Origin: Pseudomonas sp. MM211
GTDB lineage: Bacteria; Pseudomonadota; Gammaproteobacteria; Pseudomonadales; Pseudomonadaceae
Direction of reading: 5' to 3'
NCBI RefSeq assembly: GCF_020386635.1
Contig: NZ_CP081942.1
Span: 4,402,001-4,466,000, forward strand
DNA: 64,000 nt
The notes below the pieces were generated by a model. The model was not told the origin of the DNA. It saw nothing but the letters and a program-made list of their open reading frames with translations, and made no database searches. Both the position numbers and the translations under genes were made by a program. How positions within the stretch are numbered: the first letter of the stretch is position 1; each line of letters opens with the position of its first letter. Of this stretch, positions 36,319 through 45,155 are shown piece after piece.

Positions 36319-37254
36319 TCAGAGAGTGAAATCGGCAACGACCTTGCCAGTGCGTGACACGGTGCGATTGCGTTCGATTGCCTTGGGGATGTCAGTGAAG
36401 CTGACTACTTCGCCGAGCCTGGACTGAAGCGTGCCGCTGGCGACTTCTTTGGCCAGTTTCTCCAGCAGTACAGGGTCAGGTTTATTCATGAACCAGAGGC
36501 CCCGGCGATTGGCGGGCGTTCGGGCCAGAATGTCGGGCGATGAGGTGCCGACAATGACGCCGTCGTGCGCCAGCACCTGCCAGGAGCGTTCCAGTACCTC
36601 ACCGCCGACGTAGTCGAGCACCAGGTCAATATTGCCGACGACGTTTTCGAAACGTTGAGATTGGTAGTCAATGACAAGATCGGCGCCGAGGCTGCGCACG
36701 TAATCGAGATCCGCAGTGCCCGCCGTTGCGCAGACCTCGGCGCCCGCACGCTTGGCGTACTGCACGGCATAAGCGCCAAGCCCACCTGCCGCGCCATGAA
36801 TCAGAACCCGCTGCCCCGCAAAGATCGGCCCAGCGTGATGAAGACTGTTCCAGGCCGCGACGGCCGCTACAGGCATGGCAGCCGCATGCACGTCGTCTAA
36901 AGCGTCAGGTGTCGGGGAAAGGCTCGCTTCGCTGACTGCCAAGAATTCAGCGTAAGCGCCCAGCCCGCCCATCGCTCCCATGACACGGTCGCCAACACCG
37001 AAACGAGAGGCGCCGGAACCAACCGCCTCAACAACCCCAGCCATCTCGGCGCCGAGCACGATGGGCAATGGGAGCGGAAACGCATTGCGCACATGACCTT
37101 GGCGCACCTTCCAATCGATGCCGTTCACGCCAGCCGCTCGGACTCGAACCAAAACCTCGCCTTGCCCTGGTGCTGGCCTCTCGATCTCGGCAATTTGTAC
37201 GGCTTCAGCACCGCCGTATGAGTGGATCAGTAAAGCGCGTTGGGTGGTGCTCAT
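36319..37254 (-). CDS. Zinc-independent MDR-family NADP-dependent oxidoreductase (quinone reductase-like)
   Basis: Enzyme of 311 residues of the medium-chain reductase superfamily. It has a GroES-like N-terminus (PGQGEVLVRVRAAGVNGIDWKVRQG), the VLGAEMAGVVEAVG segment and the cofactor-binding VLIHGAAGGLGAYAVQYAKRAGA (about 155-177). Structural and catalytic zinc cysteines are absent, as in NADPH:quinone oxidoreductases. It heads a two-gene operon with the NmrA-like gene and is divergent from a LysR gene. Likely role: reduction of quinones or alpha,beta-unsaturated carbonyls. The physiological substrate is unknown. Confidence 0.9.
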   Translation of the reverse strand: MSTTQRALLIHSYGGAEAVQIAEIERPAPGQGEVLVRVRAAGVNGIDWKVRQGHVRNAFPLPLPIVLGAEMAGVVEAVGSGASRFGVGDRVMGAMGGLGAYAEFLAVSEASLSPTPDALDDVHAAAMPVAAVAAWNSLHHAGPIFAGQRVLIHGAAGGLGAYAVQYAKRAGAEVCATAGTADLDYVRSLGADLVIDYQSQRFENVVGNIDLVLDYVGGEVLERSWQVLAHDGVIVGTSSPDILARTPANRRGLWFMNKPDPVLLEKLAKEVASGTLQSRLGEVVSFTDIPKAIERNRTVSRTGKVVADFTL

Positions 37255-37266
37255 TGCAATTCCTCA

Positions 37267-37287
37267 TCTCGTGTTCCGATGACGAGA
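37267..37287. promoter_or_regulatory. Inverted repeat, candidate LysR operator
   Basis: TCTCGT (37267-37272) and ACGAGA (37282-37287) are perfect 6-bp arms around 9 bp, in the 102-bp gap between the divergent MDR gene and the LysR gene. The spacing is wider than the classical T-N11-A box, so assignment is tentative. Confidence 0.4.
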
Positions 37288-37356
37288 AAGTAATCCGTTG
37301 CACTTACAAAACGAAGACCACAAAATCCAGACACCTTGTTTCAGATATGGAACACC

Positions 37357-38232
37357 ATGAACCTGAACGCGCTGATCGATTTCATCCTTGTCGCCACCAA
37401 TGAGGGGCTGGGAAAGGCAAGCCGTGCGAGCGGTATTTCCAAAGCCACCTTGTCGCGCCGAATTTCCGACCTTGAGGAACAATTGGGCGTAAGGCTGATC
37501 GAGCGCAGCGCCCGTGGCTTGAAGCTCACCGAAGCCGGTGAGGCGCTGATGTCTCGAACTGAAGGCCCGCTGAGCGAAGTGACCGAAGCCATGACGGCAG
37601 CCCGTGAAGGCGTTTCAACACCTCGGGGACGCTTGCGAGTCGCTGCTCCGGTTCTGTTCTCGCAGCTCGCGATGGGGCACATTAGTGCCGAGTTCTGTAA
37701 GGCCTACCCGGAAGTCTTCATTGAGGTCGTGGCGGAAGATCGCATGGTGGATTTGGTGGAGGAGCAATTTGACGTCGCTATCCGAATCAACCCCAGCCCA
37801 GACAGCAGCCTGGTTGGGCGGTGCTTCGCCAAGGATCGGCTGATTGTTGTGGCGGCACCTGAAATACCAAGGCCGAGGCCCGGCGCAATCAGATCTGTTC
37901 CTGGCATCGTGACTTCAACTTTCCAGCCCACGCACTGGAGTCTTGATGGTGGACAGTTGGTCTTGGAGCCGATCCCGAAAATGCAGTTTTCTTCATTGCT
38001 GATGGTTCGCGATGCAGCTATCGCCGGTGGCGGTGTAGCCCTCATTCCACAGTCCATCGCCTGGAACCAGCTTGCCAGCGGTGAGCTGGTTCAGTGGGGA
38101 ACGGTGTCAGGTGTAGAGCCGGCGCTTTGGGTCTTGCACACATCCAGGCGGCTTGCGGCTCCAAAGGTTCGCGCATTCGTCGACTTCATATGCGCTCAAT
38201 ACCCCGATATGTCACTGGTTTTGAGAGGATAG
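37357..38232 (+). CDS. LysR-family transcriptional regulator
   Basis: Protein of 291 residues. The DNA-binding part has FILVATNEGLGKASRASGISKATLSRRISDLEEQLGVRLIER, followed by LTEAGEALM and a CrgA-type effector domain (PRGRLRVAAPVLF, FDVAIRI). The ATG at 37357 is preferred to one 21 nt upstream because it gives the family N-terminus (MNLNALIDF). CrgA-type regulators commonly repress adjacent quinone- or aldehyde-reductase genes; here the target is probably the divergent MDR-NmrA operon. Confidence 0.9.
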   Translation: MNLNALIDFILVATNEGLGKASRASGISKATLSRRISDLEEQLGVRLIERSARGLKLTEAGEALMSRTEGPLSEVTEAMTAAREGVSTPRGRLRVAAPVLFSQLAMGHISAEFCKAYPEVFIEVVAEDRMVDLVEEQFDVAIRINPSPDSSLVGRCFAKDRLIVVAAPEIPRPRPGAIRSVPGIVTSTFQPTHWSLDGGQLVLEPIPKMQFSSLLMVRDAAIAGGGVALIPQSIAWNQLASGELVQWGTVSGVEPALWVLHTSRRLAAPKVRAFVDFICAQYPDMSLVLRG

Positions 38233-38290
38233 AAGAACCTTCAACCTGGCACGTGCATGCGATGTTGGGCGTAAGTAACCACTTGCAATA

Positions 38291-38315
38291 GTCCGCTTGG
38301 CCGAAAGCGGGTTTG
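38291..38315. repeat. Dispersed repeat, copy f (partial)
   Basis: GTCCGCTTGGCCGAAAGCGG is an imperfect palindrome that resembles the repeat core on both strands. It lies about 60 bp after the LysR stop. Confidence 0.4.
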
Positions 38316-38691
38316 TTTTCGCCGATCGAAGGGAGTTCGGCAGATGGATATAGTCGCTCGTGATCAGGTTATCGATCTGCCAGCCTGATCACGCGACGCT
38401 AGGCGTTGGTGGGATCATGAATGATCGTGAAGCCCACAAAACCTGTGGTGCCGGCGACGAAGCTACGCATGGCCGCTCCCGTTACTTGATGACCGTATTT
38501 GCGACGTCTCTGCAACGATGGCGATCGCGCAATCGTAAGCAAACATGCTTAGGACTCCGAGATACTTTCGCTATCGTCCAGCATCGACCACCCAAGATGG
38601 CCGGCCACGTCACGACGGTGGTAGAACGTATGCAACAGTCAGCGGCGAAACCTGAGAAAAGGGGCCCGCAGTTCTCGGAGCCAGTCCAGCC
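38316..38691. other. Intergenic stretch before the serine hydrolase pseudogene
   Basis: No gene is supported. A frame from 38360 to 38695 contains a faint DUF1127-like segment (TSLQRWRSRNRK) but lacks the rest of that domain and a ribosome site. The stretch may be a remnant. The promoter of the serine hydrolase should lie in its right part. Confidence 0.35.
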
Positions 38692-39758
38692 ATGATCGTA
38701 TCCATCGCCTTACCATCGAGCCGCGCACATGCAGTGTTGGCGCGCTGTGCCCTCGCCCTCGCCGCGATAATGGCGTGGAGCGCTCCGACACATGCTGCCG
38801 ACGCACCGCAAACGGCCACGCTGGACGGCATCCTCGATCAAGCTGCCGCGCTGGTGCCGCTGGAGACGGTGATAGTCGCTCGCGATGGACAGATCATCGC
38901 TGAGCGCGGCTATCGGGGGCATCGCACCACCGCCGCCACCAATATCAAGTCGGCTTCCAAGCTGGTGATCTCCGCGCTGGTCGGCATCGCTATCGAAAAG
39001 GGCGTTCTCGAAGGCACCGACCAGCGAGTGGCATCGCTGCTGGCACCGGAGCTGCCTGCCAATCCTGATCCACGCCTGCAGCGGCTGACGGTCGGCAACC
39101 TCCTTTCGATGCAGGCCGGGCTGGGCTCGACATCCGGCCAGAACTACGGCGCCTGGGTCGGAAGCCGCAACTGGGTGCGAGCGGCATTGGCGCGGCCCTT
39201 CGACGACGAACCCGGCGGCCGGATGATCTACTCCACAGGCTCCACGCACCTGCTTTCGGCCATACTGACCCGGCAAAGCGGGCGCTCGACGCTGCAACTG
39301 GCGCGTGATTGGCTGGGGCCTCAGGACGGCTTCCAGATCGCCAGTTGACCCGCGATCCGCAGGGCATCTACATGGGCGGCAACGAGATGGCCATGAGCCC
39401 GCGCTCCCTGCTGGCCTTTGGCGAACTCTACCGTCGTGGCGGCGTTACAGCCTCGGGCCAGCGCCTGCTCTCGCAGGCGTGGATCGACGCGTCCTGGCAG
39501 CAACGCACGCAGTCCCCCTGGACTGGTGACGGGCATGGCTATGCCTGGTTCCTTACCCGTATCGCCGATGAGGACATCCACTACGGCTGGGGCTACGGCG
39601 GCCAGATGCTCTACCTGGTGCCGCGGCTAGGGCTGACCGTCGTCATGACCTCGGACGAGCATGCCTCAGCAGCCCACAGTGGGCACCGAAGAGACCTTCA
39701 TCGTCTGCTGGCCAGCATCATCACGTCCGCCACGCAGGCTCCGCGAACGTCGGGGTAG
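38692..39758 (+). pseudogene. Frameshifted beta-lactamase-like serine hydrolase
   Basis: The gene would encode about 355 residues. A signal peptide (...AAIMAWSAPTHAADA) is followed by the beta-lactamase/penicillin-binding fold with the SxxK nucleophile S87-A-S-K90 in NIKSASKLVISAL and Tyr180 in MIYSTGSTHLLS. The first frame stops at the TGA at 39346-39348, directly after DGFQIAS. The next frame resumes with TRDPQGIYMGGNEMAMSPR, continuing the family sequence through HYGWGYGGQM to 39758. One base is missing: inserting a G after 39347 restores S-W-T-R-D. It is therefore either a recent pseudogene or a sequencing error; the rest of the gene is undamaged. Confidence 0.85.
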
Positions 39759-39863
39759 ATAGGTCGCCGGATCGACGGTACGTCCTGCCAGGGTGGAGTA
39801 GGTCGATACGATATGTCCGAAGGAGCTTCAGCGATTACTGATTACAACAATCGCTTCAGGCGA

Positions 39864-41456
39864 TCAGTACACCCCGGTCTGATCCCAAAACTCACAGTGG
39901 TGCGTGTCTGCGAAGCGGCCGGATACCACCTTGGCAGTAGGCAGTGCAAAGGTCATGACGTTGTCCTGCCTGGGATCGAAGCGCGGCCAGTCGCTCTGCT
40001 TGCCAGCAACCGCAGCGACGTTCGAGAAGTGAGCGACCATCTGGTCGGAGAGTTTCTCCTGCAAGAGATTGAGCTTCACCTGCATGTCACCGCCACCGCG
40101 GAATCCGGGGAATAGGTAAGGCAGCTCGTAGGTATGGGCAGCAAGCATCGGGAACGAGGTAGGCCCGACATATGACGGCGCGGTTCGATCACCAAATTCA
40201 TAGGCGTATACGGGGATCTTGTCTGCTAGAACCCGACTCATCTGAAGGCCAGTGCACGCGAACATGCTGTCAGTGGCAGCTGCAGCGAACGCCTCACTTG
40301 GGCTGTCATAGTTTTCAAAGGGATACTCGCGCAAGACCTTTGGAGCCAGCGCCTTCCCATACATGCGCTCGATCTCTACGGGATAGTCGACCTCCTTCAT
40401 CACCTTGCCGGTCATCAGCTCTGGCAGTGCGACGAAGAATCTCCCCTCATCGCGGGTGCTTCCGTTGACCAACGTGGCATGGTTGATTTTCCCCGTACGG
40501 TAGGCATCGGATGGATGCATCGGCAGCGACTTACCGTCAACGATGAATTCGTTGAGCGCGAATGGAGCCTGAATATCCAGGATCCGTTTGGTCGGTAAGG
40601 CACGCAGGCAATTGGCTTCACCAGTATCGCACCCCGCCTCTTTCGCAAAGGCTGCGCCGACCTCTTGCGCAACCGCCAACGGACGCGGGGCACCGAACGC
40701 CGGATGCCGGGTCATTACCCCGCCGCCGCTCATGGCAATCGCGTGTTGAAACAGCCCGGCCGACTGCGGGGAGGCCATATGCACCATTACGCTATTGCCG
40801 CCAGATGACTCACCAGCGATCGTTACGTTGGAAGGATCTCCGCCAAAGGCTGCAATATTGCGTTGCACCCACTGCAGGGCCGCTTGCTGATCCATCAGGC
40901 CGTAATTGCCGAAGTCATGCCCTTCACTATCGAGAGCAGGGTGTGCGAGGAAGCCGAATACACCCAAGCGATAGTTGAGCGTGACCACAACAGCCTTGCC
41001 CTGCCTGGCCAGTTTGCTCGGGTCGTAATCGCCACCTTGGCCGACCTGAAGAGCGCCGCCATGTAGCCAGACGAAAACCGGCAGTTTCTGGCGGTCGTTG
41101 CTGGCATTCGTATCTCTGTACACGTTGAGATAAAGACAATCCTCACTTCCGCCCGCCTTGGCGAAAACGCCCAAGTCCGCATTCTGTGCGCAGCGGCTAG
41201 CCAATGCATTGGCCTTGATGGGAGCCGTCCAGTGTTTAACAGGCTGCGGCGGCTGCCAGCGCAGATCCGCCACTGGTGGCTCGGCATAGGGAATCCCCTG
41301 CCAGGACTCGAGGCCGTCGACGGCCGCTCCAATGATGGGGCCAGACGTTAAGTCGATAGCGAGACGCTCATCAGCATGACTTGAAAGAGCGGCGCAAAGC
41401 CCTCCGAAGAGCGCGAGGGTGGCCAAAAGGCAACGCCGCGAAATCAGGTTTTGCAT
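39864..41456 (-). CDS. Secreted type-B carboxylesterase
   Basis: Enzyme of 530 residues of the alpha/beta-hydrolase carboxylesterase family. The N-terminal export signal begins QNLISRRCLLATLALF, with a twin-Arg pair that could be a Tat or Sec signal. Family motifs are GIPYAEPP, EDCLYLNVY, the oxyanion hole VWLHGGAL and the nucleophile elbow AGESSGGN with catalytic Ser217; the acid and His lie further on, His in AHTYELPYLFPG. The start at 41456 is followed by the signal directly. It lies downstream of the CMD gene on the same strand but behind a hairpin, so it is probably transcribed separately. The substrate is an ester or lactone of unknown identity. Confidence 0.9.
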   Translation of the reverse strand: MQNLISRRCLLATLALFGGLCAALSSHADERLAIDLTSGPIIGAAVDGLESWQGIPYAEPPVADLRWQPPQPVKHWTAPIKANALASRCAQNADLGVFAKAGGSEDCLYLNVYRDTNASNDRQKLPVFVWLHGGALQVGQGGDYDPSKLARQGKAVVVTLNYRLGVFGFLAHPALDSEGHDFGNYGLMDQQAALQWVQRNIAAFGGDPSNVTIAGESSGGNSVMVHMASPQSAGLFQHAIAMSGGGVMTRHPAFGAPRPLAVAQEVGAAFAKEAGCDTGEANCLRALPTKRILDIQAPFALNEFIVDGKSLPMHPSDAYRTGKINHATLVNGSTRDEGRFFVALPELMTGKVMKEVDYPVEIERMYGKALAPKVLREYPFENYDSPSEAFAAAATDSMFACTGLQMSRVLADKIPVYAYEFGDRTAPSYVGPTSFPMLAAHTYELPYLFPGFRGGGDMQVKLNLLQEKLSDQMVAHFSNVAAVAGKQSDWPRFDPRQDNVMTFALPTAKVVSGRFADTHHCEFWDQTGVY

Positions 41457-41519
41457 GTGAGTCCTTGAATAGTTGAGGTGTCGCTAGATGCGCTGGATTC
41501 ACCGCCACAGCCGATAGAG

Positions 41520-41549
41520 GCCCAACCCCGGCTCGTACCAAGGTTGGGC
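41520..41549. terminator. Hairpin between CMD and esterase genes
   Basis: Perfect 8-bp arms GCCCAACC (41520-41527) and GGTTGGGC (41542-41549). On the plus side TTTA follows; on the minus side there is no U-run. It separates the cupin-CMD unit from the downstream esterase gene, so attenuation between them is plausible. Confidence 0.45.
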
Positions 41550-41586
41550 TTTAGCCGCTCGCTCCGACGCGGGCGGCCATCACAGA

Positions 41587-42366
41587 TCAACCAGCGGCGT
41601 TTTCCAGCGTGGCAGCGATGGCATCGCGGGTACGCTGCCCGTTGTCGGCGCCTACGCGCTCGGTCAATACCTGCGCTGCCTGACGCAGCTGCCCGGTGGT
41701 AAGGCCTACATTTCGGCTGATGCGGATGTGGGATTGCAGCTGGGACTCCACGCCAGGAAGCGCAGATAAAAAGCTGACGGTTGCCAACTCCCGACTCTGC
41801 CAGTCGAGGTTGTCCCGCTCGAAGATGTCCCCAAACAGGTGGGTCTTCAGGTAAGTATCAGCGGCAGGCGCAAACTCGAACAACGCCCCTTCCACGCGCT
41901 GGCCTACCAATTTGGTCTGGTTTGCAGTGCCGGCCTCCAATAGCGCGTCACCGGTGGGGATCTCCCGACTTGGCTCACGGCCCGGATCGTCCTGAATGCC
42001 ACGCTCTTTGCGTGATGCCACAACGTCCATCAGCTTGCCCAGCGCATTGAGGCTGCGGGGAAATCCGGCGTAGGCGTATGACTGCACCAGTACTTCTTTG
42101 ATATCGCTAACCGAGAGCCCATCGTCCAGCCCCTGGTTTAACGCTTCTTCCAACTTCGGGATGTTGCCTGCTGCCGCGAAGGCCGCGATGGGAATGATCG
42201 CCTGCTGTTGGGCGGAAAGTGTCTCGGAAGTGGATTGCGTGCTGCTTCGAGCGCGATCCGAGTTTGTCGCCGGGGCGGCTTGGCTGACGGCCGTGGCCAG
42301 GCTTAGCAAGCCGCCAACAGCCAGCATGCAGATGCTGCTGCACTTAGTGAGCGTGGTATTGGTCAT
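41587..42366 (-). CDS. Carboxymuconolactone decarboxylase-family protein with signal peptide
   Basis: Protein of 259 residues. The ATG at 42366 gives an export signal ([24 protein letters not shown]...SQAA). Two CMD-like helical units follow: one around [45 protein letters not shown], and a second with [16 protein letters not shown] and [14 protein letters not shown]. The CxxC pair of AhpD peroxidase-type members is absent, so this is the decarboxylase/lactone-type group. Its start lies inside the end of the upstream cupin gene (23-bp overlap), so both are coupled. Periplasmic location is unusual for CMD proteins but common in this exported cupin-CMD pair. Confidence 0.87.
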   Translation of the reverse strand: MTNTTLTKCSSICMLAVGGLLSLATAVSQAAPATNSDRARSSTQSTSETLSAQQQAIIPIAAFAAAGNIPKLEEALNQGLDDGLSVSDIKEVLVQSYAYAGFPRSLNALGKLMDVVASRKERGIQDDPGREPSREIPTGDALLEAGTANQTKLVGQRVEGALFEFAPAADTYLKTHLFGDIFERDNLDWQSRELATVSFLSALPGVESQLQSHIRISRNVGLTTGQLRQAAQVLTERVGADNGQRTRDAIAATLENAAG

Positions 42367-42841
42367 CGCTGACTTTCTCCATCCATTCGACATTTTTTCC
42401 ATCCGCCTGCACACCGGTAACCGCCAAATGCGTCATCGCCGTTTTCGGTGATGCTCCATGCCAGTGCTTCACGCCTGGCGGGCAGTACACGACATCACCC
42501 GGGCGAATCTCCTGGATCGGCTTACCCCACTCCTGAGTGAGCCCGACACCCGAGACCACTGACAAACGCTGGCCAACGGGATGGGTATGCCAGGCAGAGC
42601 GAGATCCAGGCTCGAACGTCACCAGCGCTCCCGACACATTGATGCCGCCCTCGGCCGGCCAGATCATGTCGATACGAACCGGGCCGGTGAAATATTCCGC
42701 AGGCCCAACGATCGATGCTTCGCTGCCGGCTCTGACTATCTGCTGGCTCGAATCGCTTGCAGGTTCTTCACCTGCGGCGTTCGACGCGCCGACATGAAGC
42801 GCTGCAGCGCATAAGGCAAATCTTACTAAGGGGGTGGACAT
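42344..42841 (-). CDS. Exported cupin-domain protein
   Basis: Protein of 165 residues starting at the ATG at 42841, followed by a signal peptide ([24 protein letters not shown]). A single cupin barrel has the metal-binding motif 1 [16 protein letters not shown] (His-x-His, Gln in the Glu position) and motif 2 [10 protein letters not shown]. It is first gene of the cupin-CMD unit. This exported pair is often divergent from a LysR gene in Pseudomonas and Burkholderia, as here (43064). A function in handling an oxidised carbon source is possible, but no reaction is established. Confidence 0.87.
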   Translation of the reverse strand: MSTPLVRFALCAAALHVGASNAAGEEPASDSSQQIVRAGSEASIVGPAEYFTGPVRIDMIWPAEGGINVSGALVTFEPGSRSAWHTHPVGQRLSVVSGVGLTQEWGKPIQEIRPGDVVYCPPGVKHWHGASPKTAMTHLAVTGVQADGKNVEWMEKVSDDQYHAH

Positions 42842-43063
42842 GACAACTCTCCTGTAAACATCGCCTAACCTGCCTTGAATACGGCACCGTGATGCGTTCT
42901 GGTGCTTCGGCAAATGGCAGTCTGGGGGCGGCGGCAACCACTCCTGAAAAACCCTGGATACAACCTCTACCGCCAAGCGTAATGCTGCCTAATCACACTA
43001 GGGCTTAATGCACTTGCTGATAAGATGGTAAAAACGGAACGCACTAGTGCACTGAGTTCACCA

Positions 43064-43963
43064 ATGGCAAAGCCCAATCTCAATGATTTGTTAGCGTTCG
43101 CGACTACGGCGCGGGAGCGGAGCTTCACAAGGGCAGCGGCGCAGCTGGGTATATCGCGCTCCGCCTTGAGCCACAAAATGCGCGCGCTGGAAGAACTGCT
43201 CGGCATGCAATTGCTGACACGCACCACGCGCAGCGTTTCGACCACTGAAGCGGGCGCGCGCTTGTTGAGTGCTGTAGCGCCGAGAATAAGTGAGATTGAA
43301 GAGGAGCTCGCGAGCCTGACCGCTTTGCGCGAGAAGCCCGCCGGGATGGTGCGCATCACGGCAAATGACCATTCAATCCAAACCGTGCTGTGGCCCCGGC
43401 TGCTGCCGTTGCTGGAGGAGTACCCGGAGATCCAGATCGAGTTCAGCGCGGACTACGGTTTTACCGATATCGCGGCCCAACGTTTCAACGCCGGCGTCAG
43501 GCTTGGCGACAGCGTAGATAAAGACATGATCGCTACGCGCATCGCGCCGGACATGCGGATGGCAATAGGCGCGGCGCCAAAATACTTGGAGGGGAAACGT
43601 CCACCGGCCTCCCCCCATGAGCTGACCGAGTTCGACTGCATTAACCTGCGGCTGCCTACCTATGGCGGCCTCTATGCCTGGGAATTTGAAAAAGATGGCA
43701 ACGAGCTCAGTGTTCGCGTGCAAGGGCAGGTCATCTTCAATAACGCGTTTCTCATGATCAGAGCAGCTATTGATGGCCGGGGGCTGGTCTATGCGCCATT
43801 CGATATTCTGGAGCAGCACTTCAAATCCGGGGAGCTAGAGCCGCTACTCGAAGACTGGTGCGCCACATTCCCCGGCTACCATATTTACTACGCTAGCAGG
43901 CGTCAGGTCTCGCCGGCACTCACTCTGGTAATCAACGCGCTGCGTTATCACCAAGCGCCGTGA
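43064..43963 (+). CDS. LysR-family regulator (paralogue 1)
   Basis: Protein of 299 residues. The helix-turn-helix reads LLAFATTARERSFTRAAAQLGISRSALSHKMRALEELLG, followed by LLTRTTRSVSTTEAGARLL; the effector domain ends in GYHIYYASRRQ. A start at 43025 is also possible (13 residues longer), but homologues begin near MAKPNLNDLL. The palindrome GCACTAGTGC (43041-43050) lies just before the chosen start and may be an operator. Divergent from the cupin-CMD unit, its likely target. It is tail to tail with a clearly similar LysR gene (44056-44949). Confidence 0.9.
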   Translation: MAKPNLNDLLAFATTARERSFTRAAAQLGISRSALSHKMRALEELLGMQLLTRTTRSVSTTEAGARLLSAVAPRISEIEEELASLTALREKPAGMVRITANDHSIQTVLWPRLLPLLEEYPEIQIEFSADYGFTDIAAQRFNAGVRLGDSVDKDMIATRIAPDMRMAIGAAPKYLEGKRPPASPHELTEFDCINLRLPTYGGLYAWEFEKDGNELSVRVQGQVIFNNAFLMIRAAIDGRGLVYAPFDILEQHFKSGELEPLLEDWCATFPGYHIYYASRRQVSPALTLVINALRYHQAP

Positions 43964-44055
43964 CTCGCGGATTAATCGCTCAAGCGCTGCATGTTGCTGC
44001 AACGATCACCTCTCAATCACAGCCTCGTGTTAGCACCAATGTCCTTCTGCAGCCG

Positions 44056-44949
44056 CTAATTTTCGTGGTATCGCAGGGCTGCGACAAGAAGCTGGAAAGC
44101 AGCTGTATTCTGCCTCCGGCTCGGGTAGTAGAGATGATACCCAGCAAATGATGGGCACCACTGCTGCAGAATCGGCAGCAGACTCCCCGCCCTGATCTGC
44201 GCCTCAACTTGCGATCTCAACAAGCAGGCCAAACCGAGCCCCGACATGGCGGCTTGAATTATCAACTCAGGCCTGTTCAACGACAGCTGGCCGGATACTC
44301 TGACCTTCAGCGGCTGGCCGTCCCGCGCGAACTCCCACGTTGATGCGCCGCCCAAGGTGGGCAGGCGACGATTGATGCATCGGTGGGACGAAAGCTCGAA
44401 AGGGGTTTCGGGCTTGGGGTATGTGGCGAAATAAGAAGGCGCACCCACCACCACCAACTGCTCCGGTGGGCCAATCGGAACGGCAACCATGTCCTTGTCC
44501 AGGTTGGCGCCAAGGCGAATACCGGCGTCGTAGCGCTCCGCGACTATGTCGACAAAACCATTGTCCACATCGAGCTCGATGTTGAGATCGGGATAATCAG
44601 AAAGCAGCGTGTGTACAGCAGGCCAGACGATGGTTTCTGCAGCATGATCCGCGGAGGTGATCCTCACCGTACCTGCCGGCTGGTCAGCAGCCCCCGTCAA
44701 CGCGCCCAGTTGCCGATGTATATCCTCCAGCGCCGGCCCGAGCGTTTCCAGCAGACGAGCGCCAGCTTCAGTGGGCGCAACACTGCGAGTGGTTCGGCTT
44801 AGCAGGCGGATGCCGAGCCTGCCTTCGAGGCGACGGATTTTATGACTCAACGCGGACTGAGACGTCCCGAGGCGCCCAGCGGCCCGAGTAAAACTGTTCA
44901 ATTGCGCCACCGCCACGAAGGCCGCCAGGCTGCCAAGTTCGTCCTGCAT
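44056..44949 (-). CDS. LysR-family regulator (paralogue 2)
   Basis: Protein of 297 residues. The helix-turn-helix region FVAVAQLNSFTRAAGRLGTSQSALSHKIRRLEGRLG and RTTRSVAPTEAGARLLETL, and the C-terminal GYHLYYPSRRQ, closely resemble paralogue 1. The ATG at 44949 gives the usual N-terminus (QDELGSLAAF); a longer frame to 44994 runs over the operator. Two ATGAC-N5-GTCAT palindromes stand upstream, one covering its own translation start region and one nearer the divergent VCBS gene, which suggests autoregulation plus control of that gene. Confidence 0.9.
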   Translation of the reverse strand: MQDELGSLAAFVAVAQLNSFTRAAGRLGTSQSALSHKIRRLEGRLGIRLLSRTTRSVAPTEAGARLLETLGPALEDIHRQLGALTGAADQPAGTVRITSADHAAETIVWPAVHTLLSDYPDLNIELDVDNGFVDIVAERYDAGIRLGANLDKDMVAVPIGPPEQLVVVGAPSYFATYPKPETPFELSSHRCINRRLPTLGGASTWEFARDGQPLKVRVSGQLSLNRPELIIQAAMSGLGLACLLRSQVEAQIRAGSLLPILQQWCPSFAGYHLYYPSRRQNTAAFQLLVAALRYHEN

Positions 44950-44954
44950 GATTA

Positions 44955-44969
44955 ATGACTCCCCGTCAT
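44955..44969. promoter_or_regulatory. LysR operator candidate, site 1
   Basis: ATGAC-TCCCC-GTCAT, a perfect 5+5+5 palindrome 5 bp upstream of the LysR paralogue 2 start codon, with a T-N11-A geometry (T44956, A44968). It has the same arms as site 2. Confidence 0.6.
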
Positions 44970-45046
44970 ACCCACCACTCAAACCGCGAGTCATCCACGG
45001 CCTGAATCTAAGAACTGATGATAGCTCCCAGCAAAAACTTATGACT

Positions 45047-45069
45047 TACCGTCATAAGTCCAAGTGTGT
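45047..45069. promoter_or_regulatory. LysR operator candidate, site 2
   Basis: Arms ACTTATGAC (45047-45055) and GTCATAAGT (45061-45069) are a perfect 9-bp inverted repeat with a 5-bp spacer, containing T-N11-A (T45052, A45064). It lies between the divergent LysR paralogue 2 and the VCBS gene, 96 bp from site 1 and about 87 bp before the VCBS start codon. Confidence 0.7.
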
Positions 45070-45155
45070 TCAAGCGGCTAATCACAGCGGCTCATGCGGG
45101 TTAGAGTCTTTGCTCACTATGTGCCAATGCCATGGCTTGCGGAGGATCGATCACG

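Noticed and set aside
38360..38695. Frame with a short DUF1127-like segment
   Set aside because: Only TSLQRWRSRNRK resembles that domain; the following conserved part is missing and no ribosome site is present.
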